The position numbers and the translations under genes are program-made. A DNA stretch of 64,000 nt from Pedobacter sp. SL55 (GTDB lineage: Bacteria; Bacteroidota; Bacteroidia; Sphingobacteriales; Sphingobacteriaceae): positions 868,001 to 932,000 of the forward strand of contig NZ_CP113059.1 of assembly GCF_026625705.1 (NCBI RefSeq). Reading direction: 5' to 3'. Of the stretch, positions 8,972 to 15,741 are shown piece after piece (within the stretch, counting starts at the first letter, position 1; each line of letters starts with the position of its first letter). Under the pieces are notes generated by a model, which searched no databases, was not told the DNA's origin, and saw only the letters and a list, made by a program, of their open reading frames with translations.

Positions 8972-9930
8972 GATAATTTTTCTTGAGCCGAGGTTTTTCT
9001 AAATAACTGATACGGGTAAATCACTACATACCAAACCATAAACGTTAGCGATGATGCTAATATAAAAATGCTTAACCAAATGGGCATGCCAGTATGCCTA
9101 GTTAAAAAGCCTTCTACAAATGCAGCCAATAAAATAATGGGGATAATGCCTATGGCTATTTTAGTGGCATCTTTTCCACTACGTTTAAAAGCCTGTAAAC
9201 GGGTATAGGTTTTAGGGAAAAGTAGTCCGTGCCCCAATACCAAGCCTGCACCACCCACAACCACAATAGAAAGAATTTCTAAAGTTCCGTGGATCCATAT
9301 AACTAGGATAGACTTGGCACCCAAGCCTTTGCTAAAGAAGTAATACTCGAAAGCTCCCAGCATAATGCCATTGCGCACTAGGTAAAAAACAGGGCCTATA
9401 GAGAACAAAACCCCACTAACGAACATCACAAAAGAAACCCAGGTGTTGTTGGCCGCAATTTTAAAAAACATGGCAAATTCACTCTCGCTTTTGTATACCC
9501 CAAACGGATCGCCTTTGGCAATATTTTCGTTGGTCATGTTTACATAGCGGTCGCCCAAAATTAAGCGAACAAAACGATCGTCGTACTTGGCAGACAACAC
9601 ACCAATACTTACCGCTAGCGCAAAGAAAATGAACGAGTAAAGAATTTGTTTGCGATAGGTATAAAACAGCATCGGCAGCTCATACTTCCAATAACTAAAA
9701 AACCGGCCTTTTTCTTCCTTTTTGTTTTTATAAATGGCCTGATGAAATACAGCAGCCAAACCATTAAGATATGCTGTAGTTTTAGACTTTGGGTAGAAAG
9801 TTTTTGCATAAGCCAAATCGTTAGTAATTTCTACAAAACGTTGGGCAAGCTCATCGGGACTGTCGGTTTTTAGCGTCTCGTAGTGCTTCCATTTTTCGGC
9901 ATTTTGTTTTACAAAGAGCGCTTCTTTCAT
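8968..9930 (-). CDS. Stage II sporulation protein M (SpoIIM/DUF95) family membrane protein
   Basis: The 320-residue protein has a soluble N-terminal helix-rich part (1-95) followed by about six membrane segments. The conserved SpoIIM-like region runs from RNGIMLGAFEYYFFSKGLG to HGTLEILSIVVVGGAGLVLG. In non-sporulating Bacteroidota, SpoIIM-family genes stand beside RDD and MoxR/DUF58 genes, as here. It is the first gene of the leftward cluster. The RDD gene diverges from it across 247 nt. The molecular function outside sporulation is not established. Confidence 0.85.
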   Translation of the reverse strand: MKEALFVKQNAEKWKHYETLKTDSPDELAQRFVEITNDLAYAKTFYPKSKTTAYLNGLAAVFHQAIYKNKKEEKGRFFSYWKYELPMLFYTYRKQILYSFIFFALAVSIGVLSAKYDDRFVRLILGDRYVNMTNENIAKGDPFGVYKSESEFAMFFKIAANNTWVSFVMFVSGVLFSIGPVFYLVRNGIMLGAFEYYFFSKGLGAKSILVIWIHGTLEILSIVVVGGAGLVLGHGLLFPKTYTRLQAFKRSGKDATKIAIGIIPIILLAAFVEGFLTRHTGMPIWLSIFILASSLTFMVWYVVIYPYQLFRKTSAQEKLS

Positions 9931-10020
9931 TTATTTGATGTATTGCGAGAGATATTTTCTGTTAAAATAAAACAAAAAATGTTAGCTACCATAAAAAACA
10001 ACGTCAAGTTTTAAAAAATT

Positions 10021-10160
10021 TAGCTACAGATGCAAAGATTTTAATCAATACCATAAGTTGTGCTAAATCCTAATCAATATGGCAAATAAAACTTCCATTG
10101 ATATACATGAGTGCAATAAGCAGAAATATTTTATCTATCATTTGTGCATCTGTGGCTAAA
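10021..10160. repeat. AGCCACAGATGCAC-type inverted repeat
   Basis: The left edge (near 10021-10036, AGCTACAGATGCAAAG) and the right edge (near 10141-10158, TTTGTGCATCTGTGGCTA) are imperfect reverse complements. They belong to the same family as the elements at 33013-33072 and 35789-35838. It fills most of the space between the divergent SpoIIM-like and RDD genes, directly upstream of the RDD -7 box. Confidence 0.6.
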
Positions 10161-10165
10161 AAAAT

Positions 10166-10173
10166 TATATTTG
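10166..10173 (+). promoter_or_regulatory. -7 promoter box (TAnnTTTG) of the RDD gene
   Basis: TATATTTG matches the Bacteroidota -7 consensus and ends 5 nt before the ATG at 10178. A leaderless transcript is predicted. Confidence 0.5.
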
Positions 10174-10177
10174 GTTA

Positions 10178-10918
10178 ATGGAAACCATCAAAATTAACAC
10201 TAGTCAACACGTAGAAATAGATTATCCCGTAGCTGGTTTGGGCGAGCGTGTAGCCGCCTATCTTATCGACTTCGCTATGTTCTTGGTCATTTATTTCTTT
10301 GCGCTTATTGCCTTCGCAATTACCGAATTAGAAAATCGCTTTAACAATAGTGCTACTGTAATTTTGATCATTGTATTTGGGATTTGCTATGTGTTTTACG
10401 ATTTGCTTTGCGAAGTGGCATTTAACGGACAAAGCCTAGGCAAAAAGCTATTGAAAATAAAAGTAGTAAGCCTAGACGGCGGAAGAGCCAGTATTGGACA
10501 GTATTTTATACGTTGGGTTTTTAGAATAGCCGATTTTACGCTTACAGCCAATCTATTGGGTTTCATTAGCGTTGCCGTTTCCGAAAAAAAACAGCGCATT
10601 GGCGATATTGTTGCCGGCACTACGTTGATTAGAACCGTTCCTGCTACTAAAATTGAACATATCGCTTTTCATCCGGTAGAAGACGAAGACTACACACCTA
10701 TTTTCGACAATGCGATGATGCTGAGCGACCATGACATTGAACTTATTCACGAGGTGGTGCGCACCTATTACACCACCTATAACACACAGCTCATCTATCA
10801 AATGGCTGCAAAAGTTTCAGCACATTTGGGCGTAAATATCCCAGAGGGGATGAATGAAATGCAGTTCTTAAAAACCGTTTCTTCAGATTATATTTATTTA
10901 ACTTCTAGGGCGGTTTAA
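10178..10918 (+). CDS. RDD family membrane protein
   Basis: RDD proteins are small membrane proteins named for conserved Arg-Asp-Asp positions; their role is poorly known, with transport suggested for some. The RDD domain spans about 15-155 of 246 residues, with GERVAAYLIDFAMFLVIYF near 22, GQSLGKKLLKIKVVSLDGG near 88 and RIGDIVAGTTLIR near 138. A soluble helical tail of about 90 residues follows. The gene diverges from the SpoIIM-like gene, a pairing common in this phylum. Its stop codon overlaps the stop of the convergent SGNH hydrolase gene (TTAA shared). Confidence 0.9.
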   Translation: METIKINTSQHVEIDYPVAGLGERVAAYLIDFAMFLVIYFFALIAFAITELENRFNNSATVILIIVFGICYVFYDLLCEVAFNGQSLGKKLLKIKVVSLDGGRASIGQYFIRWVFRIADFTLTANLLGFISVAVSEKKQRIGDIVAGTTLIRTVPATKIEHIAFHPVEDEDYTPIFDNAMMLSDHDIELIHEVVRTYYTTYNTQLIYQMAAKVSAHLGVNIPEGMNEMQFLKTVSSDYIYLTSRAV

Positions 10919-11526
10919 CGTTTCTCTATGATTTTTTCCGCAATTAGTTTAGTCCATTCTGCGTACATCTTACCAGAAGGATGTAAACCATCGCCTGCAA
11001 TAAGGTTTGGTTTTTTAACCGCTTGGCGAGAGATTGGTGTGATATCTACGTAAGTCACATGGCTAGCTTCGGTTTCCTGCCTGTTAATTTCATTAAAAGC
11101 ATCAATCTCTTTACTTATCGTTTTTAAGTCTCTACCACTGTTTTTTGCAAATTCTGTAACGCCCCAATCGGGAATAGAAATTACATAAACTTTATTTTTA
11201 TCTCCGCCAGCAAAGCTGATGGCAGTTGCTAAAAGCTCGGTAAATTCTTTGCGGTAGGTGTCTTGCGAATAGCCGCGGTACTGGTTGTTTACACCAATGA
11301 GCAAAGTAACTAAGTCAAAGGTTTCTGTGATTTGCTCTTGCTGTATGGCGTGACGCAGTTCATCGGTTGTCCAACCAGTTTTGGCAATTACCTTGGGGTT
11401 TTCGAATTGAATAGCTTTAGCTTTTAGGAGCTCAACCAGCTGGTACGGAAAAGATTCTGATGGTTCAACAGCCTCGCCAATGGTGTACGAATCGCCTAAT
11501 GCTAAGTAAGAAAGTGGTTTTGCCAT
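10915..11526 (-). CDS. SGNH/GDSL hydrolase family protein
   Basis: This is a serine esterase/lipase of the SGNH fold. The 203 residues carry block I LALGDSYTIGEAV with the nucleophile Ser13, block III GVNNQYR near 79, and the catalytic Asp/His block GDGLHPSGKMY near 178-188. No signal peptide is visible, so a cytoplasmic enzyme is likely. The substrate cannot be told from sequence. It converges on and overlaps the RDD gene by 4 nt. The DUF2752 gene is 10 nt upstream and on the same strand, so co-transcription is likely. Confidence 0.9.
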   Translation of the reverse strand: MAKPLSYLALGDSYTIGEAVEPSESFPYQLVELLKAKAIQFENPKVIAKTGWTTDELRHAIQQEQITETFDLVTLLIGVNNQYRGYSQDTYRKEFTELLATAISFAGGDKNKVYVISIPDWGVTEFAKNSGRDLKTISKEIDAFNEINRQETEASHVTYVDITPISRQAVKKPNLIAGDGLHPSGKMYAEWTKLIAEKIIEKR

Positions 11527-11536
11527 AGTAAAAACT

Positions 11537-11875
11537 TTAATGAATGTGCTGAAACAGCATTTTGTAAAGATAGCTTACCACCATTACAAAACCTGTAAAA
11601 AAATACATTACCTTAAGCCATTTCGCATTTTGATCAAATTTGAATAGCCAAGTGCCAACTCCGGCAATAAAACTCAACAGAAACGGAACCGTTGGCGGGT
11701 ACAACTGAAAGCTATGCACAAAATCTCCATTGAACAAAGCCAATACCGAACGTTGAAAGCCACAGCCGGGACAATCGAAACCAAACAAATATTTGAATGG
11801 ACAGGGCAACAAAAAAATATCCGCTCTACTTAAAATTAGCAAAGCGGATATTTTTTGAATATGTAAAACCAGCAC
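11537..11875 (-). CDS. DUF2752 domain-containing membrane protein
   Basis: The 112-residue protein shows the DUF2752 signature FGFDCPGCGFQRS (about 30-42), whose two cysteines in CPGC are the hallmark of the family, and three predicted membrane segments (about 55-70, 72-90 and 92-108). The function is unknown. It lies between a DUF5684-like gene (3 nt upstream) and the SGNH hydrolase gene (10 nt downstream), so the three probably form one transcript. Confidence 0.85.
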   Translation of the reverse strand: MLVLHIQKISALLILSRADIFLLPCPFKYLFGFDCPGCGFQRSVLALFNGDFVHSFQLYPPTVPFLLSFIAGVGTWLFKFDQNAKWLKVMYFFTGFVMVVSYLYKMLFQHIH

Positions 11876-11878
11876 CTA

Positions 11879-12349
11879 TTAAAACTGATTTGGGTTTTGC
11901 TGATTAAATGGGTCGTTTGGATTACCGAAGCCGTTGCCGAAACGACCTTGTTGCGCTTCTGCTGCAGATGGCCCCAAATATTTTGCACTGCCAAAGCCTA
12001 AAATTGGCCAAAAGATAAATGAAAGTAATATTAGCCCAACGGTAAACCCTTCATCTTTGCCAAAGCTTTTGCTGATTAGATTAGTTAGCCAAATGCCAAA
12101 CACAAAATTAACGCATGGAATTAAGCACCATAATAACCAGATATCAGGTTTTCCTACAATTTTAATCATAATGTAAGTGCTATAAATGGGTATAAGACAA
12201 GCCCAGCCAGGCTGACCCGCTTTTTCAAATGTCTTCCACATACTAGCAATCATTAGGATAAAGAAGCCAAAAAAGAAGATAAAGAAGCCGATACCAAGTC
12301 CTGCCAAGATACCTGCACCTTCAGAAGAGTAATCAGATGAATAGTCCAT
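11879..12349 (-). CDS. DUF5684-like small membrane protein
   Basis: The 156-residue protein has hydrophobic segments near 12-35, 45-60, 66-90 and 100-120. The stretch AGQPGWACLIPIYSTYIMIK resembles the signal-peptidase-I-adjacent DUF5684 family. The C-terminus is polar and rich in Asn/Gln/Gly. The function is unknown. A near-consensus -7 box (TATCTTTA) lies about 45 nt upstream on the minus strand. It is probably the first gene of a three-gene unit ending with the SGNH hydrolase. Confidence 0.75.
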   Translation of the reverse strand: MDYSSDYSSEGAGILAGLGIGFFIFFFGFFILMIASMWKTFEKAGQPGWACLIPIYSTYIMIKIVGKPDIWLLWCLIPCVNFVFGIWLTNLISKSFGKDEGFTVGLILLSFIFWPILGFGSAKYLGPSAAEAQQGRFGNGFGNPNDPFNQQNPNQF

Positions 12350-12453
12350 AATTTGTTTTAGTTTAAAATTTTAATTCTTTAAGTAAAGATAAAATTAAAG
12401 CCTAAAAATCAAAACCTTAGCTGTAAATTTTTCTTAGCACTTTTAAGATTGTC

Positions 12454-13392
12454 TTATTCTATAACTTCGATGGTGGCTTTTGCTAGTATGTCTGAAAAAC
12501 CAAGTTTTTTCATGTCACCATCTTGTGGCTTTCTGCCTGCACGTTTTTGATACCATTTTTCACCTAGTGATTTGCTATAAGTTAGTCCATATTTAGAATC
12601 TATTTGGTAAGCGATCTCTGGTCCATAGTAAGTAAAAATGGTAGATTTATCTTGATATGGTTTTCCATCTTTATCAAATCGTACCAAAGGCCTACTTTTC
12701 ATCTCATAGTTCTCATTAGCGATCCATTCAATTGCTACCCAAATTCCTTTTTCAGGAACCTCAAGATGATATTGCGAAACATCAAAAGCATTCCAGTTAT
12801 TTTTTTGATAAGCAAAAAGTTCTAAGCTCTTGCTTAGCAAATCTTTGCCAGGTTGGCCACTCAAATTTTCGTAAATACGCACCCTAAATGGGGCTTTGTA
12901 GGCTTCCTTTCCAATAAAAAAATGTACTTGTTTTAACTTTGCTGTTTTACCCTCTAAGCCTTTCATCAAAACAGCGTGCTGAAAGCCGCCCTTTTTCAGC
13001 ATTTGATTAAAATAAGCCAAATTTCTCCCTGTTTTTTCTAAAACTCCAACCTCCTTCAAAATAGACTTTCCTTTTCTGATGATAACTTCTTCTAAGGCTA
13101 TAATTGAAGTTTTAAGCTCGACCAACAGCTCGTTTGAAGATTGAATGTCAGTTAAATATTTATCATGATACCCAACACAAGAAATTTTTATCGTATCCGA
13201 TGATTTCCCTTGTGGGAGTTCAAGAATAAACAATCCATCTTGGTTGCTCTGCGTACCCATTTTGTACTTAAAGCTTTCTATGTTTACATAGGGAATTGGT
13301 TGTTTGGTTACGGCATCAACAACCTTTCCTTCAATTTTAATTTGAGCGAAGACACAAAGAGGAAGTAAAAATAGGGTTAAAAGAATTTTCAT
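12454..13392 (-). CDS. Exported carboxypeptidase-like regulatory domain protein
   Basis: The 312-residue protein begins with a signal peptide (MKILLTLFLLPLCVFA). A CarboxypepD_reg-like beta-sandwich follows at about 17-100, including GKVVDAVTKQPIPYVNI and GTQSNQDGLFILELP. The remaining 200 residues match no family I recognise, although the layout resembles other exported Bacteroidota proteins of this type. No TonB plug or barrel follows. It stands alone, upstream of lipB on the same strand with a 72-nt gap. An envelope location is likely; the function is unknown. Confidence 0.8.
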   Translation of the reverse strand: MKILLTLFLLPLCVFAQIKIEGKVVDAVTKQPIPYVNIESFKYKMGTQSNQDGLFILELPQGKSSDTIKISCVGYHDKYLTDIQSSNELLVELKTSIIALEEVIIRKGKSILKEVGVLEKTGRNLAYFNQMLKKGGFQHAVLMKGLEGKTAKLKQVHFFIGKEAYKAPFRVRIYENLSGQPGKDLLSKSLELFAYQKNNWNAFDVSQYHLEVPEKGIWVAIEWIANENYEMKSRPLVRFDKDGKPYQDKSTIFTYYGPEIAYQIDSKYGLTYSKSLGEKWYQKRAGRKPQDGDMKKLGFSDILAKATIEVIE

Positions 13393-13464
13393 TTACGTTA
13401 ATAGATTATAACGCAAGATAATAATTTCAAGCGAAGCGATTTGCTCTTAGAGCTTATTTGGTTG

Positions 13465-14160
13465 TTAAATCAGCTCCATACCAAAAAGTTTTGCAATATG
13501 GCCTTTCAGCTTTGTTTTCACTTCCTCCATATCTAATGCTCTGCCAAGCTCCCGCTGCATAGAGGTTACATCTTTATCATCAATACCGCAAGGCACAATA
13601 TTTTTGAAATAAGCTAAATCTACGTTTACATTAAATGCAAAGCCATGCATGGTTACCCACCTACTGCAACGTACACCCATAGCACAAATTTTACGGGCTT
13701 TTTCATTGTCTGCATCTAGCCATACGCCAGTAAAACCTTCGTAGCGACCAGCTTTGATCCCATAATCAGCCAAGGTAAGTATTACCGCTTCCTCTAAAGT
13801 TCGTAGGTAAAGATGAATATCGGTAAAGAAATTATCCAGATCTAAAATTGGATAGCCCACAATTTGCCCCGGTCCATGGTAAGTGATGTCGCCTCCGCGA
13901 TTAATTTTATAGTAAGTAGCAGCTTTGTCTTTTAATCCCTGCTCATCTAACAATAAATTTTCTGGCTTACCGCTTTTACCCAAGGTATACACATGCGGAT
14001 GCTCATTAAAAATCAAATAGTTAGGTATTTCCAGCTCAGTGTTCTCTGTCCTGTTCTTGGTTTTTAGCGCCACGGTTTCATTAAAAACAGCCTCCTGTTT
14101 ATCCCAAGCTTCTTGATAATCAGTTAAACCCCAATCTATATATTTTACTTTTTTGTTCAT
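13465..14160 (-). CDS. lipB: Octanoyltransferase LipB
   Basis: LipB transfers octanoate from octanoyl-ACP to lipoyl domains, the first step of lipoate synthesis. The 231 residues contain the conserved RGGDITYHGPGQIVGYP near 92, KICAMGVRCSRWVTMHGFAF near 155 with the invariant lysine, and the catalytic cysteine in IVPCGI near 190. An acidic linker (KNRTENTELE) near 35 is typical of Bacteroidota LipB. Length is normal. No lipA is in this window. Confidence 0.95.
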   Translation of the reverse strand: MNKKVKYIDWGLTDYQEAWDKQEAVFNETVALKTKNRTENTELEIPNYLIFNEHPHVYTLGKSGKPENLLLDEQGLKDKAATYYKINRGGDITYHGPGQIVGYPILDLDNFFTDIHLYLRTLEEAVILTLADYGIKAGRYEGFTGVWLDADNEKARKICAMGVRCSRWVTMHGFAFNVNVDLAYFKNIVPCGIDDKDVTSMQRELGRALDMEEVKTKLKGHIAKLFGMELI

Positions 14161-14256
14161 TTTTTTAAGTCAGAAAAGTCCGCTGTCCGAAAGCCCGATG
14201 ATATTACGTCTTATTTACTCATTCTGTCATTTACTCATCCAAAATTCATTCAATGC

Positions 14257-14904
14257 CTAGCCAATCACGTAGCCCAACATGTAACCGTCGTCAGTTTTAA
14301 AATAATTTACTTCGAGTTCTCTAGTACCTTCGGGCAATGCTACTGCAGCCATTAGGTCGCCTTCATCTCTAAGTTTAAATGGTTTGATATGGATATCTCT
14401 TTTAAATTCCAGCTCTTTTTTGCCGTGCCATTTGTAAATAGCCTCTTTGGCACACCAACAAACGTACAAACCATTAATGTTATCGCCAATTTGCTTTTGC
14501 GAAAGCTCAACATCCGAAAGGAATTTATGCCTTACCAACTTGATTTTATGTTTGATCATTTCCATATCCAATCCCACTTTTTTTTGGGCGTTGCGGCTAA
14601 TCATTACAGCGGCATAGTCATAAGAGTGGCTTAGCGAGATATGGTAATCGTAATTAACCAAATAGGGCTTGCCATGATCATCCATTTTACAATCAATATA
14701 TTCTTTGGTATTGAGCATGGTTCTTAGCAGCAAACGTGTACTTAACCATTGCAAAGCCCGTTTTTCGCTTTTAAAAGAGGCAATAACGTCTAACTCATGT
14801 TGCCTAAGTTGCAAGCCTGCCATTAAGCTTTCGTGGCTTTCCTCTATTTTCCACACCGCAAGTTCGGTATGTTCATCAATTTTTAAATCAAAAACTACAG
14901 GCAT
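14257..14904 (-). CDS. 4'-phosphopantetheinyl transferase superfamily protein (Sfp type)
   Basis: This enzyme attaches 4'-phosphopantetheine from CoA to a serine on acyl or peptidyl carrier proteins. The 215 residues include the Sfp motifs ISLSHSYDYAAVMIS near 90, VGLDMEMI near 112 (magnesium-binding Asp and Glu) and WCAKEAIYKWHGKKELEF near 150. No polyketide or peptide synthetase is nearby, so it may serve fatty-acid ACP or a distant cluster. The -7 box TACTTTTG (14926-14933) supports the ATG at 14904 with a short leader. Confidence 0.92.
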   Translation of the reverse strand: MPVVFDLKIDEHTELAVWKIEESHESLMAGLQLRQHELDVIASFKSEKRALQWLSTRLLLRTMLNTKEYIDCKMDDHGKPYLVNYDYHISLSHSYDYAAVMISRNAQKKVGLDMEMIKHKIKLVRHKFLSDVELSQKQIGDNINGLYVCWCAKEAIYKWHGKKELEFKRDIHIKPFKLRDEGDLMAAVALPEGTRELEVNYFKTDDGYMLGYVIG

Positions 14905-14925
14905 CCTCTATTTAGAAAATCAATA

Positions 14926-14933
14926 CAAAAGTA
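14926..14933 (-). promoter_or_regulatory. -7 promoter box (TAnnTTTG) of the phosphopantetheinyl transferase gene
   Basis: TACTTTTG on the minus strand is a perfect consensus match and ends 22 nt before the start codon at 14904. Confidence 0.5.
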
Positions 14934-15074
14934 AGGAAATTTTAGCACAGCGTATTAAACAATAAATCTCAACCTATACAAATACTTGCTGCCTTAAATT
15001 AAACAACCAAACGCTATCAACTCGCCCTTTGCCCTTTGCTTATTTTGTCCTAATTTAGTCCAAAAAATTTAAAA

Positions 15075-15611
15075 ATGATATTATCGGACAAACGGATACT
15101 TGAGGAAATTGACAAAGGCACCATCATTATAGAACCTTTTAAGCCAGAATGTTTAGGCACCAACTCTTACGATGTGCATTTGGGCAAGTATTTGGCTACT
15201 TATAAAGACCGAGTGTTAGACGCCAAAAGCCACAACAAGATAGAACATTTCGAAATTCCGAAAGAAGGTTTTGTTTTGCAGCCGGGCACTTTGTACCTAG
15301 GTGTAACCGTAGAGTATACCGAAACCCATGGCCATGTGCCTTTTTTAGAGGGAAAAAGCAGTACAGGACGTTTAGGTATTGATATTCATGCCACTGCAGG
15401 TAAAGGCGATGTAGGTTTTTGCAACACTTGGACTTTGGAAATTTCTTGCGTACAGCCGGTAAAAATTTATGCAGGCATGCCCATTGGGCAACTTATTTAT
15501 TTTGTGGTAGAAGGTAATATTGATAAAATGTACAACACCAAAGATAACGCCAAATACAATAACAAAACCACTCGCCCAGTAGAAAGTATGATGTGGAAAA
15601 ACAATTTTTAA
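15075..15611 (+). CDS. dcd: dCTP deaminase
   Basis: It converts dCTP to dUTP for dTMP synthesis. The 178 residues contain the trimeric dUTPase-like core with LEGKSSTGRLGIDIHATAGK near 95 and GFCNTWTLEIS near 118, where the glutamate is the catalytic residue of deaminases. The C-terminal KYNNKTTRPVESMMWKNNF closes the active site. Length and motifs fit the monofunctional deaminase. It stands alone in the plus direction, opposite the phosphopantetheinyl transferase gene. Confidence 0.95.
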   Translation: MILSDKRILEEIDKGTIIIEPFKPECLGTNSYDVHLGKYLATYKDRVLDAKSHNKIEHFEIPKEGFVLQPGTLYLGVTVEYTETHGHVPFLEGKSSTGRLGIDIHATAGKGDVGFCNTWTLEISCVQPVKIYAGMPIGQLIYFVVEGNIDKMYNTKDNAKYNNKTTRPVESMMWKNNF

Positions 15612-15741
15612 ATGTTTTGAACCTTGTAACTAAAATGATAGTCTATAGTCTAGTTATTAAGCCTAGCTTTTTCGTAACTTAACATTATCAATGCCAATAA
15701 ATTAAGAAGGTATTTAAACAGGGTAAATCAAATTATTATAC